DNA from: Flavobacterium sp. LPB0248
GTDB lineage: Bacteria > Bacteroidota > Bacteroidia > Flavobacteriales > Flavobacteriaceae
Direction of reading: 5' to 3'
NCBI RefSeq assembly: GCF_013388355.1
Contig: NZ_CP058246.1
Coordinates: 2,728,001-2,792,000 of the forward strand
DNA length: 64,000 nucleotides
A program made the position numbers and the translations under genes. This document shows positions 48,167 through 56,777 of this stretch, piece by piece (positions within the stretch are counted from its first letter, which is position 1; each line of letters opens with the position of its first letter). The notes under the pieces are model-generated. The model did no database searches, was not told the DNA's origin, and saw only the letters and a program-made list of their open reading frames with translations.

Positions 48167-48826
48167 GTTTTTAAATAAAATTATAATCAGTAAAGCTAAT
48201 TAATAATTTTAATTTGTAGGATAAGTATTCTTTTTTTTGTATTATATAAATATGTCGCTCCTTTGGAGCTTGATACTGGGGGATGCAAATTGTTCTATAA
48301 ATATTTTGCTTCTCCGAAGCTTGTTCGTTGAGCTATTATTTGGGTTCTATATATATGTCGCCCTTCTGGGGCTTGATACTAGGAGATGCAAATTGTTCTA
48401 TAAATATTTTGCTTCTCCGAAGCTTGTTCGTTGAGCTATTATTTGGGTTCTATAAATATTTCGTCCCTCTGGGAATAGTTAAACAAAAAAATGATCCAGT
48501 GGAGCAAAATATTTATAGGGATTTAATAAACAGTGAAAAGCGCCAGCAGAGAAGGAAATATTTGTTTTATAATTACATCAGTCTCATAAATAGTAAATGT
48601 AAAAAATGCTCCAGCGGAGCAAACTTTTTATGGCGATTGAATCAACAACGAAAGACAAAGCGCCAGTAGAGAAGGAAATATTTGTTTTATAATTACATCA
48701 GTTCCATAAATAGTAAATGTAAAAAATGCTCCAGCGGAGCAAAATATTTATAGAAATTGAATCGACAACAAAAAAAGAAGCCCCAGAGGGGCGACATATA
48801 ATTATCAAATTAAATAAATTTCTAAG
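48167..48826. repeat. REP-like repeat array upstream of transposase
   Basis: No gene is supported in this 660-bp stretch; open frames across it are repeat artefacts. It holds units U2 (48251-48322) and U3 (48354-48425), both in minus orientation, a partial third copy at 48456-48475, then plus-orientation units at 48490-48560 (U4), 48606-48680 (U5) and 48726-48800 (U6). U2 and U3 repeat with a period of 103 bp; U5 and U6 with 120 bp. Head hairpins are GCTTC or GCTCC stems, tails GCCCC or GCTCC. Confidence 0.85.
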
Positions 48827-49732
48827 CTACGAAATCCACTCACGCGGATTTGCCAATATATGGATTAATTTTTCTTCTTCGCTTCCAACTTCTGGATGAT
48901 GATCGTAAACCCATTGCACATGAGGAGGCAAACTCATTAAAATACTTTCGATTCTGCCATTGGTTTTTAAACCGAATAACGTGCCTTTATCATGAACCAA
49001 ATTGAATTCAACATAACGGCCACGACGGATTTCTTGCCAAGTTCTTTGCTCTGGAGTATAAGAAAGGTTTTTTCTTCTTTCTACAATTGGAACATAAGCT
49101 TCAAGGAAACTATTTCCTACTTCGGTTACAAAATCGTACCAGTTTTCCATTGACATTTGCTCATTTGCTTTGCAGTAGTCAAAGAACAAACCGCCAAGTC
49201 CACGCGCTTCATTTCGGTGTGCGTTCCAGAAATACGAATCGCATTGTTTTTTATATTTAGGATAAAACTCTGGATTATGTTTGTCGCAAGCTGTTTTACA
49301 AGTTTGGTGAAAGTGTTTTGCATCTTCTTCAAACAAATAATAAGGTGTTAAATCTTGTCCGCCGCCAAACCATTGTTCGATTACTTTTCCAGATTCGTCA
49401 TACATTTCGAAGTATCGCCAATTGGCGTGCACGGTAGGAACCATTGGACTTTTTGGATGCAGTACTAAACTTAATCCGCAAGCAAAGAAATCTGCTTCGC
49501 CAACGCCAAACATTTTCTGCATTGTTTCAGGCAATTTTCCGTGAACGGCTGAAATGTTGACACCACCTTTTTCGAAAACAGCTCCGTTTTCAATAACGCG
49601 TGTTCTTCCGCCTCCGCCTTCTGGACGTTTCCATAAGTCTTCACGGAATTTTGCAGTTCCGTCAACCGCTTCTAATCCAGCGCAAATCTGGTCTTGTAAA
49701 TTTTGTATGTATGCGTAAAATTTGTCCTTCAT
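48827..49732 (-). CDS. hemF: Coproporphyrinogen III oxidase, aerobic
   Basis: Oxygen-dependent decarboxylation of coproporphyrinogen III to protoporphyrinogen IX. The 301 residues contain HANWRYFEMYDE, WFGGGQDLTPYYL, RNEARGLGGLFFDY and the C-terminal LPPHVQWVYDHHPE motif. The start overlaps the end of the GNAT gene by four bases (ATGA type). It is last in the long minus-strand heme run that begins with hemA. Confidence 0.97.
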   Translation of the reverse strand: MKDKFYAYIQNLQDQICAGLEAVDGTAKFREDLWKRPEGGGGRTRVIENGAVFEKGGVNISAVHGKLPETMQKMFGVGEADFFACGLSLVLHPKSPMVPTVHANWRYFEMYDESGKVIEQWFGGGQDLTPYYLFEEDAKHFHQTCKTACDKHNPEFYPKYKKQCDSYFWNAHRNEARGLGGLFFDYCKANEQMSMENWYDFVTEVGNSFLEAYVPIVERRKNLSYTPEQRTWQEIRRGRYVEFNLVHDKGTLFGLKTNGRIESILMSLPPHVQWVYDHHPEVGSEEEKLIHILANPREWIS

Positions 49733-50274
49733 GATTTAATATATTCCGATTTAAGAAGTCCGAAATAAACGGTGTTTTGCAAAGTGCCGTCACCATTTCT
49801 AAACTCATCTCTTAAAATTCCTTCTTGTTTAAAATTATGTTTTAATGCAATTCGTTGACTTGCTAAATTTACTTCTGATGTACAAATGAAAACTTTATTC
49901 ATTTTTAATTCTTCAAAACAAAACTCAAGCACGTCTGAAACCATTTTGGATGTAATTCCTTTTCCCTGAAAATCTTCGTCAATAAAATAACCTAATTCAC
50001 ATTTTGAAATGCGATAATCGATAATTTTTACACATAAATAACCAATTAGATTATTTGTTTTGATGTCTCGGGCGAAGAAATAATATCCTTCGCTATTTCT
50101 TTCCTTGTTTTTATTAACTGAGATAAAATTTTCTGCTTTTTCTGGTGAGTCAGAATTAGCTAGTGTTACAGGAAATGTTTTTCCTATATGATTTTTATTC
50201 TTGTCGATTAGTTTGTAAAACTCCTCAGGAAGAACGTTCTCGATTCGGTCTGTTTTCCAATCTATAAAACTCAT
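49729..50274 (-). CDS. GNAT acetyltransferase, RimJ/RimL-like
   Basis: A 181-residue GNAT protein. Motif A segment KCELGYFIDEDFQGKGITSKM (about residues 97-117) and the C-terminal NLASQRIALKHNFKQEGILR fit RimJ/RimL-type N-terminal acetyltransferases. The target is unknown. The gene overlaps both its neighbours (a 127-aa unknown and hemF), so it is translationally coupled within the heme operon, but a heme-specific role is not established. Confidence 0.85.
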   Translation of the reverse strand: MSFIDWKTDRIENVLPEEFYKLIDKNKNHIGKTFPVTLANSDSPEKAENFISVNKNKERNSEGYYFFARDIKTNNLIGYLCVKIIDYRISKCELGYFIDEDFQGKGITSKMVSDVLEFCFEELKMNKVFICTSEVNLASQRIALKHNFKQEGILRDEFRNGDGTLQNTVYFGLLKSEYIKS

Positions 50275-50654
50275 ATTTGATTGTTTTTTAAAGATGCGAT
50301 TTTGGTATTTATTCCAAAAGAAAAAATCTTGCTTTCTTGTTGGATATATTGATATATTGCGAGGGCTTTTCCTAGAAAGTCAAATTGTTTCTCTGCAGAA
50401 AGGCCCGTTAAAATATCAGCAAATTGTTCTTGCTGATTCCAGTCTAAATGGCATCGTTGTAAAAGTAGAATCAATTCCTCTTCTGGAATTTCAATTGTTC
50501 TTTGTAGGCTTAAGCCAAAACTTTTCAATTGTTCATCAATAAGAGTTGTATCTTCAGCATTCCAAAACTTTGGGACAAAAATTAATGCATGCAAAGTTCG
50601 TAGAGTATTCTCTATTCTAATAGATTCTTCGTCTCGTAAACCTTTATTCAACAT
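50271..50654 (-). CDS. Hypothetical protein, 127 aa
   Basis: A soluble, mostly helical 127-residue protein (MLNKGLRDEESIRIENTLRT, LQRCHLDWNQQEQFADIL, LGKALAIYQYIQQ). I do not recognise a family. No signal peptide or transmembrane segment. It is embedded in the heme operon: 3 nt after a membrane-protein gene and overlapping the GNAT gene by four bases. Confidence 0.7.
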   Translation of the reverse strand: MLNKGLRDEESIRIENTLRTLHALIFVPKFWNAEDTTLIDEQLKSFGLSLQRTIEIPEEELILLLQRCHLDWNQQEQFADILTGLSAEKQFDFLGKALAIYQYIQQESKIFSFGINTKIASLKNNQI

Positions 50655-50657
50655 AAT

Positions 50658-51335
50658 TTAGAATTTATTCGATTTGACAGTTGTTCGGCTAAAAATTAAT
50701 TTTTCATTTTGAAAAGAATCTTTTTTACCAAAGTTTTTTAGTATTCGATAAATAAAATATAAAACAGGCAAAGCATAATAAATAAATCCCATACAGATAG
50801 GCACATAAGGCTTTTCTATAAATAACCCGCTTGATTTAACGGTTTGGAAATAATGTGCTTTTTCTAAAAATTCCTGTGTTAATCCGAATGGAGGTACTAT
50901 AGAATTTCCAATGCAAACCGCTAGGATTAGGAAAAAGTAGAAAACCGCTTTTGCTGCAGATTTTCCCATTTGATATACTCTGACTTCTGGCGCTACATTT
51001 GAAAAAGCAAAACGCATTCGGTTTAAAACTGTAAGCAGGTAAATGTATAAAATATTGGTATTAACTACAGATTCATTAAAAGAGTAAGCAAATAAACCAT
51101 AGAGTGGAAAAAATACAAAAAGCGACCATTTTTTTGGCATCACCGCCATGAAAACTCCTGAATGAACCATTATAAACTCAAAAGCCATCAAAACTGCCAA
51201 GTCATTTATAAGACTTACTGGGTGCAATTCTGGATGCGTCCAAACCATCAAAAACACATAGGCGTAGTACGTCTGAAATCCGTATTCGATAAATGAAAAC
51301 GGTGAGTTTCTGTTGAGGTTTAGGTTTGCAAGCAT
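50658..51335 (-). CDS. Integral membrane protein of unknown function
   Basis: A 225-residue protein with about six hydrophobic helices (for example YAYVFLMVW, LFVFFPLYGLFAYSF, VFYFFLILAVCIG, FIYYALPVLYFIYRIL). Charged residues lie in loops. No transporter or enzyme family was recognised. Within the heme run it stands between hemE (separated by a 13-bp inverted-repeat stem) and the 127-aa gene, so co-expression is likely. Confidence 0.75.
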   Translation of the reverse strand: MLANLNLNRNSPFSFIEYGFQTYYAYVFLMVWTHPELHPVSLINDLAVLMAFEFIMVHSGVFMAVMPKKWSLFVFFPLYGLFAYSFNESVVNTNILYIYLLTVLNRMRFAFSNVAPEVRVYQMGKSAAKAVFYFFLILAVCIGNSIVPPFGLTQEFLEKAHYFQTVKSSGLFIEKPYVPICMGFIYYALPVLYFIYRILKNFGKKDSFQNEKLIFSRTTVKSNKF

Positions 51336-51349
51336 ATTTTTGAGTTTAA

Positions 51350-51412
51350 AGTTTTCAGTCGCAGTTCCCAGCCTCAGAATAAAACTGAATACCGCGACCG
51401 CGACTGAAAACT
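51350..51412. repeat. Word-like inverted repeat between hemE and membrane gene
   Basis: AGTTTTCAGTCGC (51350-51362) and its exact complement (51400-51412) enclose a 37-nt loop with related words (CAGTTCCCAGCCTCAG). No T-run, so terminator activity is uncertain. Confidence 0.7.
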
Positions 51413-51417
51413 AAATA

Positions 51418-52443
51418 CTAATTTCCGTATTCCTTAACCGCGTCAATAAACGCTTTTGCGTGATCTACAGGGATATTTGGTAAAATTCCGTGACCTAAAT
51501 TTACAATATATTTATCTTTTCCGAACTCGTCGATCATTTCGTGAACCATTTTCTTGATAGTCGGAATCGGAGAAAGTAATCTTGAAGGATCAAAATTTCC
51601 TTGCAAAGTAATGTTTCCACCAGATAAGTAACGAGCATTTCTAGCTGAACAAGTCCAGTCAACTCCTAATGCAGAAGCTTTACTTTTACCCATTTCGCCA
51701 AGAGCAAACCAACATCCTTTTCCGAAAACAATAACCGGAGTAATATCTGCTAAAGCGTCAACAATTTGGTTGATGTATTTCCAAGAAAATTCCTGATAGT
51801 CAACAGGAGAAAGCATTCCTCCCCAAGAATCAAAAATCTGAACAGCATTTACTCCCGATTTTACTTTTTCTTTTAAGTATAAAATAGTCGTATCGGTAAT
51901 TTTTTGCAATAATGTGTGTGCTGCCGCTGGATTTGAAAAACAGAATCCTTTTGCAGTATCAAAACTTTTAGAACCTTTTCCTTCAACAGCATAACAGAAA
52001 ATTGTCCAAGGAGAACCAGCGAAACCAATTAATGGCACTTCGTCATTCAGCATTTCCTTAGTCAATTTCACGGCATCAAAAACGTAGCCTAAAGTTTCAT
52101 TTACATCTGGAACGTAAACTTTGTGAACATCTGCTAAAGAACGAATCGGATTTGGAATAATCGGACCTAAATTGTCTTTTAATTCTACGTGAATTCCCAT
52201 AGCACGAGGCACTACCAAAATATCCGAAAACAAAATTGCAGCATCTGGAGCAATTCGACGAATTGGCTGAACTGTAATTTCGGCAGCTAATTCAGGAGTT
52301 TCGCAACGCGTAAAAAAATCATATTTATCGCGAAGTTCTCTAAATTCAGGTAAATATCTTCCTGCCTGACGCATCATCCATACTGGTGGACGTCGTACTG
52401 TTTCTCCTTTTAATGCTCTTAAAAATAGGTCGTTTTTTAACAT
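51418..52443 (-). CDS. hemE: Uroporphyrinogen decarboxylase
   Basis: Removes four carboxyls from uroporphyrinogen III. It has 341 residues. The signature [17 protein letters not shown] (R25, R29), [12 protein letters not shown] and [13 protein letters not shown] are intact. It lies between hemD (upstream, gap 52 nt) and the inverted-repeat gap, in the minus-strand heme run. Confidence 0.98.
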   Translation of the reverse strand: MLKNDLFLRALKGETVRRPPVWMMRQAGRYLPEFRELRDKYDFFTRCETPELAAEITVQPIRRIAPDAAILFSDILVVPRAMGIHVELKDNLGPIIPNPIRSLADVHKVYVPDVNETLGYVFDAVKLTKEMLNDEVPLIGFAGSPWTIFCYAVEGKGSKSFDTAKGFCFSNPAAAHTLLQKITDTTILYLKEKVKSGVNAVQIFDSWGGMLSPVDYQEFSWKYINQIVDALADITPVIVFGKGCWFALGEMGKSKASALGVDWTCSARNARYLSGGNITLQGNFDPSRLLSPIPTIKKMVHEMIDEFGKDKYIVNLGHGILPNIPVDHAKAFIDAVKEYGN

Positions 52444-52495
52444 TGTTTTTTTATTTTAGGTGCAAAGTCGCAAAGTGACAAAGTTGCAAAGGTTT

Positions 52496-53161
52496 TTATT
52501 TGTATTCGTGAATTACATCTTCGATCACGTCCTCGATTGTTGGCTGATCTGCAATAATGATGTTTTTCGTGATTTTATTTAAAGCTTCTGCGGTAGTGTC
52601 ACCGATGCAGAAACAGATTTGTTTATTAATGGTGTTATCCTTCAAATAACTTTTAACTCCAGACGGACTAAAAAATAAAATCGCTTCTGGATTTGCTTTT
52701 ATTTTCTGAGGTTTCAACGTAGTTTCGTAAACCTGAATTTCATTGAATTTAATCCCAGCTTCTTTTAAAGCTTCTGGTAAAGTGTCTCTTCTAAGGTTTC
52801 CACTGAAAAAAGTATAGCTTTCATTGCCATAAATCAAAGTGATAATTTCAGCTAAATCAGAAGCATAGCCAGTGTAAGCAATAACATTGAATCCGTTATC
52901 TGTTAATAAAGTTTTGGTTTTAATACCAACACAGTATACGTTTTTCTTTTTTAGTTCCTCTGATTTTGGGGCAGATAAAACGCTATGAACAGCATTTTGA
53001 CTTGTAAAAATCAGACTCTCGTTAAGGTCTTTTAATTCGAAAGCCTTGTTTTCGGTTTTAATAAAATCGGCTTCGATTAATTCGACGCCATATTTCATCA
53101 ACTCTTGTTTATGAAGTGGAGATAATATTTTAGTAGATAATATTTGAACTGATTTTGCCAT
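52496..53161 (-). CDS. hemD: Uroporphyrinogen-III synthase
   Basis: Cyclises hydroxymethylbilane with ring-D inversion. The 221-residue protein has the two-domain HemD pattern: FTSQNAVHSVL (N-terminal), YTGYASDLAEII, and the conserved FFSPSGVKSYL with CFCIGDTTAEAL. HemD is poorly conserved in general; identity is also supported by overlap with hemC (shared base 53161) and position before hemE. Confidence 0.93.
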   Translation of the reverse strand: MAKSVQILSTKILSPLHKQELMKYGVELIEADFIKTENKAFELKDLNESLIFTSQNAVHSVLSAPKSEELKKKNVYCVGIKTKTLLTDNGFNVIAYTGYASDLAEIITLIYGNESYTFFSGNLRRDTLPEALKEAGIKFNEIQVYETTLKPQKIKANPEAILFFSPSGVKSYLKDNTINKQICFCIGDTTAEALNKITKNIIIADQPTIEDVIEDVIHEYK

Positions 53162-54084
53162 TATTTCTTCAGAGATTCTTTGATTTTCTGCATTAATTCC
53201 GTTCCTCCATTATTCAAAATCTCTTGCGCAGAGTTGAAACCTAGTTTTTTCCATTCTGAAATGTCAACCGTTTTGTCAATTTCCAATTTTTGTTTTCCAT
53301 CAATAGAAAGCAAAACGCCTTGAAAATGTAAAGTATCTTCATCTTCGTTATACGTTACTAAAGCTCCGATTGGGGCAGTACATCCTCCTTCAAGAGTTCT
53401 TAAAAACTGACGTTCGATATGCGTACAGATTTCAGTTTCAATATCATTTAACTGAGAAAGCGCATCCAAAGTATAATTGTCATTCTCCATTGCCACAACA
53501 AGCATTGCTCCTTGTGCCGGCGCCGGAATCATCCAATCTAGATTGATGAAGTTTTCAGGTTTGAGGTTAATTCGCTCTAAACCTGCAGCTGCAAAAACAG
53601 CTCCGTCCCAATCATTGTCCTGCAATTTCTGCATACGCGTATTTACGTTTCCACGTAAGTCAACGACTGTATGGTTTGGGTATTTGTTAAACCATTGTGC
53701 CTGACGTCTAAGACTTCCGGTTGCAATGGTACTTGGATTTGTAAAATCAGGATTTCCTTTATGAACTAAAATATCTAGAACATTGGCTCTTGGTAAAACC
53801 GCAGCCTGAACAATTCCTTTAGGTAAAGCCGTTGGAACATCTTTCATAGAATGCACAGCAATGTCACAATCTCCGTTGATCATAGCAATGTCAAGCGTTT
53901 TGGTGAAAATTCCAGTAATTCCTAACTCATAAAGAGGTTTGTCCAGAATAATATCGCCTTGAGATTTTACAGCAACAATTGAGGTTTTATAACCTAAATC
54001 ATTTAGTTTTTTCTCGACAGTATGTGCTTGCCAAAGTGCTAATTCGCTGTCACGTGTTCCAATTCTGATTGTTTTTTCAGCCAT
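53161..54084 (-). CDS. hemC: Porphobilinogen deaminase
   Basis: Polymerises four porphobilinogens to hydroxymethylbilane. It has 307 residues. The dipyrromethane cofactor cysteine is C235 (LEGGCTAPIG); D82 in HSMKDVPT and the RLRR-like ATGSLRRQAQ region are present. It overlaps hemD by one base. A 21-bp perfect inverted repeat separates it from hemA. Confidence 0.98.
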   Translation of the reverse strand: MAEKTIRIGTRDSELALWQAHTVEKKLNDLGYKTSIVAVKSQGDIILDKPLYELGITGIFTKTLDIAMINGDCDIAVHSMKDVPTALPKGIVQAAVLPRANVLDILVHKGNPDFTNPSTIATGSLRRQAQWFNKYPNHTVVDLRGNVNTRMQKLQDNDWDGAVFAAAGLERINLKPENFINLDWMIPAPAQGAMLVVAMENDNYTLDALSQLNDIETEICTHIERQFLRTLEGGCTAPIGALVTYNEDEDTLHFQGVLLSIDGKQKLEIDKTVDISEWKKLGFNSAQEILNNGGTELMQKIKESLKK

Positions 54085-54097
54085 GTTTTGTTTTTTG

Positions 54098-54178
54098 AAC
54101 CATATAAGTTATATAAGTAAATTTAAGCGGTTTGAGTAAAACACAGTTTTTAAATGAACTTATATAACTTATATGGTT
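54098..54178. repeat. Perfect 21-bp inverted repeat between hemA and hemC
   Basis: Arms 54098-54118 and 54158-54178 are exact complements built of AACCATATAAG and TTATATAAGT words, with a 39-nt loop. It would form a long RNA hairpin between hemA and hemC. No poly-T tail on the hemA side. Confidence 0.85.
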
Positions 54179-54188
54179 TAAATTTTAT

Positions 54189-55439
54189 TTAAGATGCTTT
54201 TATTTTGAAGACTTTCTCGATCCATTCGATGCTTTCATCAACCATGGTATCGTCGTCTTTTAAATGATTGGCAAAATGTGTAGTGATTTTCTGGATGATT
54301 CGATTACTGATGATTTCAGCTTGCTCTTCATTAAAATCGGCGATTTTTTTACTTTGAAAATCCAATTCCGAAGCTTTAATAGCGTTTAATTTTTCTTTTA
54401 AAGCATTAATTGTCGGAGCAAATTTTCTGCCTTTCATCCAAGTAACAAATTCTTCTTTGATTTCTTCGATGATGGCTTCCGCAGCTGGAATGTGTAATTT
54501 TCTGTTTTCCAAAGTTTCATCTGTCAATTGAGACAAATAATCCATGTGGATTAAAGTTACGCCTTCTAATTCCTCAACATTTTCATGTACGTTTTTCGGA
54601 ATCGATAAATCCAAAATCAACAAAGGTTTTTTAAGATTTAAAATGGCTTTGTCAACTGTTGGGTTTTGTGCTCCTGTTGCAACAACTACAACATCGGCTT
54701 TTTGAAGTTCTAAATGTAATTCAGAATAATCTTTAACAATCAGATTTAACTTTCCTGCTAATTTCTCTGCTTTATCTTTAGTTCTGTTAATTAAAGTGAT
54801 ATGCTCGTTTTTAGTATGTTTTACTAAATTCTCGCACGTATTTCTTCCGATTTTACCAGTCCCAAAAAGTAAAATGTTTTTGTTGCTGATATCTTCAACA
54901 TTCTTCAAAATATATTGTACAGATGCAAAAGAAACCGAAGTAGCACCAGAACTGATTTCTGTTTCAGTTTTGATTCTTTTGCTCGCCTGAATTACCGCAT
55001 TTACCAATCTTTCCATAAAAGCATTGGCTAATCCCATTGATTTTGAATGTGTAAAACTGGTTTTTATTTGAGATATAATTTCAAAATCGCCTAAGATCTG
55101 ACTGTCTAAACCAGTTCCTACGCGAAACATATGATTAATCGCTTCTTGATTTTTGTAAACGAAACCCACTTTTTGAAAAGCGTCTACAGATCCGTTACTA
55201 TTATCGCAAATAAGTTTTATTAATTGAAATGGATGTTCAGCAAAACCGTAGATTTCAGTTCTGTTGCAAGTTGAAGTAACTAGTAAACTTTCTATTCCAT
55301 CGTTTTTAGCTTGTTCTAGCAGGCGAGTTTTCGCAACGGCATCCAAACTAAATTGACCTCTGACCTCAGCATCAGCTTTTTTATAACTCAGACCAACTGA
55401 GTAAAAATAAAGGTGTTTCGGTACGTTATTGTTTTCCAT
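54189..55439 (-). CDS. hemA: Glutamyl-tRNA reductase
   Basis: First committed step of the C5 pathway: NADPH reduction of glutamyl-tRNA(Glu) to glutamate-1-semialdehyde. I start it at 55439 (MENNNVPKHLYFYSVGL), giving 416 residues; a nine-codon extension exists but overlaps the -10 candidate. Catalytic Cys58 is in STCNRTEIYG, and the NADPH fold is LLFGTGKIGRNTCENL. The N-terminal GLSYKKADAEVRGQF fits the Bacteroidetes type. It heads the minus-strand heme run and is divergent from an AraC gene. Confidence 0.97.
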   Translation of the reverse strand: MENNNVPKHLYFYSVGLSYKKADAEVRGQFSLDAVAKTRLLEQAKNDGIESLLVTSTCNRTEIYGFAEHPFQLIKLICDNSNGSVDAFQKVGFVYKNQEAINHMFRVGTGLDSQILGDFEIISQIKTSFTHSKSMGLANAFMERLVNAVIQASKRIKTETEISSGATSVSFASVQYILKNVEDISNKNILLFGTGKIGRNTCENLVKHTKNEHITLINRTKDKAEKLAGKLNLIVKDYSELHLELQKADVVVVATGAQNPTVDKAILNLKKPLLILDLSIPKNVHENVEELEGVTLIHMDYLSQLTDETLENRKLHIPAAEAIIEEIKEEFVTWMKGRKFAPTINALKEKLNAIKASELDFQSKKIADFNEEQAEIISNRIIQKITTHFANHLKDDDTMVDESIEWIEKVFKIKAS

Positions 55440-55463
55440 AAATTCACTTTCATAAAAGTGCAA

Positions 55464-55471
55464 CAAAATTA
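55464..55471 (-). promoter_or_regulatory. Flavobacterial -10 box (TAATTTTG) for hemA
   Basis: Minus-strand TAATTTTG, 24 nt before the chosen hemA start. The -33 TTG is not evident; this may be an activated promoter needing a regulator. Confidence 0.4.
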
Positions 55472-55565
55472 TTACTATAGCATCGATAAAAATAACGCTA
55501 AAAGTACTTTTTATGTCGCTGTATGTTTTTTTGAACCTAAATAGGTGTTTTTGAGTAAAAAGGAC

Positions 55566-55573
55566 TACTTTTG
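55566..55573 (+). promoter_or_regulatory. Flavobacterial -10 box (TACTTTTG) for the araC-type gene
   Basis: TACTTTTG lies 93 nt before the AraC-type start in the gap shared with hemA. Fits TAnnTTTG. Confidence 0.4.
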
Positions 55574-55666
55574 TAGCAAAATCAACTCGTTTGAAGTGAT
55601 TAGTTTAGAGTCGTTCTAAATAACATTTTGAGTTTGTTTTGATTTTCGTTTCAAAAAAATATCGCT

Positions 55667-56542
55667 ATGAGTTCTCAAGAAGTTATAAAAATTGAAGACG
55701 ACTTTACGCTGATCCGTTTTCAAAATGATGGTCCAGAACCTTTTTATGCACAGCACGAAATAATAGGTACTGGCCTGATACAGTTTCACTTCGGGATAAA
55801 AGGAAATGCAAAATTTTTATTCAATCAAGGCAATTACGCTTTAGAATTGAAAGAAGAAAAATCGTTGCTTTTATACAATCCACAGAAAGAATTGCCGCTA
55901 AATTTAGAGCTGGCTCCAAACTCGTGGGCGATTTCAGTAATTGTCTCCATCAAGAAATTTCACGCGTTATTTTCTGCCGAAGCCGATTATATTACTTTTC
56001 TAAGTCCTGACAATAAGGATAAAAAGTATTATAACGAAGGAAATATCAGCCCGTCAATGGCAATTGTACTAAGTCAATTGTTTCATTACAATCTTCATCC
56101 GTCCATAAAAAATCTATATTATAAAGGAAAAGGTTATGAATTACTGAGTTTATATTTCAATAGAACAGAAGATCCAAATGCAGAACAATGTCCGTTTTTG
56201 ATTGATGAAGACAATGTTCTAAAAATCAGAAAAGCAAAAGAAATTGTAATCGCTAATATGTCCGAACCACCAGGATTGCAAGAATTGGCAGATGAAATTG
56301 GTTTGAATTTGAAAAAACTCAAAATGGGTTTCAAACAGATTTATGGCGATACGGTTTATGGTTTCTTATTCGATTACAAAATGGATTTCGCTAGAAAACT
56401 TTTAGATAGCGGTTCTTATAATGTAAATGAAGTTGGGCTGAAAATAGGTTATAGCACTGGAAGTCATTTCATAGCAGCATTCAAAAAGAAATTCGGAACA
56501 ACGCCAAAAAAATATTTGATGTCGATTAATGCTAATGTCTAA
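55667..56542 (+). CDS. AraC-family transcriptional regulator
   Basis: A 291-residue regulator: an N-terminal cupin-like sensor region (residues about 20-150) and a C-terminal AraC double helix-turn-helix (about 205-288, LQELADEIGLNLKKLKMGFK, then VNEVGLKIGYSTGSHFIAAF). It is divergent from hemA with about 230 bp between starts, and is followed by hemH. This strongly suggests control of heme synthesis, but no operator repeat was confirmed. Confidence 0.92.
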   Translation: MSSQEVIKIEDDFTLIRFQNDGPEPFYAQHEIIGTGLIQFHFGIKGNAKFLFNQGNYALELKEEKSLLLYNPQKELPLNLELAPNSWAISVIVSIKKFHALFSAEADYITFLSPDNKDKKYYNEGNISPSMAIVLSQLFHYNLHPSIKNLYYKGKGYELLSLYFNRTEDPNAEQCPFLIDEDNVLKIRKAKEIVIANMSEPPGLQELADEIGLNLKKLKMGFKQIYGDTVYGFLFDYKMDFARKLLDSGSYNVNEVGLKIGYSTGSHFIAAFKKKFGTTPKKYLMSINANV

Positions 56543-56701
56543 ATTTTTTATTTGCCACGAATTCACGAATTAATCAAAAAAAAACTGCTTTAATCTGTGT
56601 AAATCTGCGTGAAAAATTTCTCGAATAACTAGAATCAATTTTGAATATTCAATAATAAAGAAAAAGTAATAAATATCATATTTCTAATAAAGTACAGCGT
56701 T

Positions 56702-56709
56702 TACTTTTG
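56702..56709 (+). promoter_or_regulatory. Flavobacterial -10 box (TACTTTTG) for hemH
   Basis: TACTTTTG, 68 nt before the hemH start; consistent with TAnnTTTG. Word-like repeats occupy the rest of this gap. Confidence 0.4.
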
Positions 56710-56777
56710 CCGAAATTTTTAAAAACAAATAAAAAGCTTAAAGCCTTGTGCTTAAAGCCTAAAGCAAAAAATACATA

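Noticed and set aside
48237..48669. Overlapping plus-strand frames within the REP-like array
   Set aside because: Both frames run through repeat units and hairpins and repeat their own sequence; no protein family or leader fits.
48240..48800. CRISPR array
   Set aside because: Repeats are 70-120 bp with hairpin heads and tails, not short repeats with unique equal-length spacers, and no cas genes are near.
49126..49665. Frames overlapping hemF in other frames
   Set aside because: hemF is complete and well conserved; these have no independent support.
55440..55466. Nine-codon extension of hemA
   Set aside because: It overlaps the likely -10 box at 55464-55471; the inner Met is followed by the family start.
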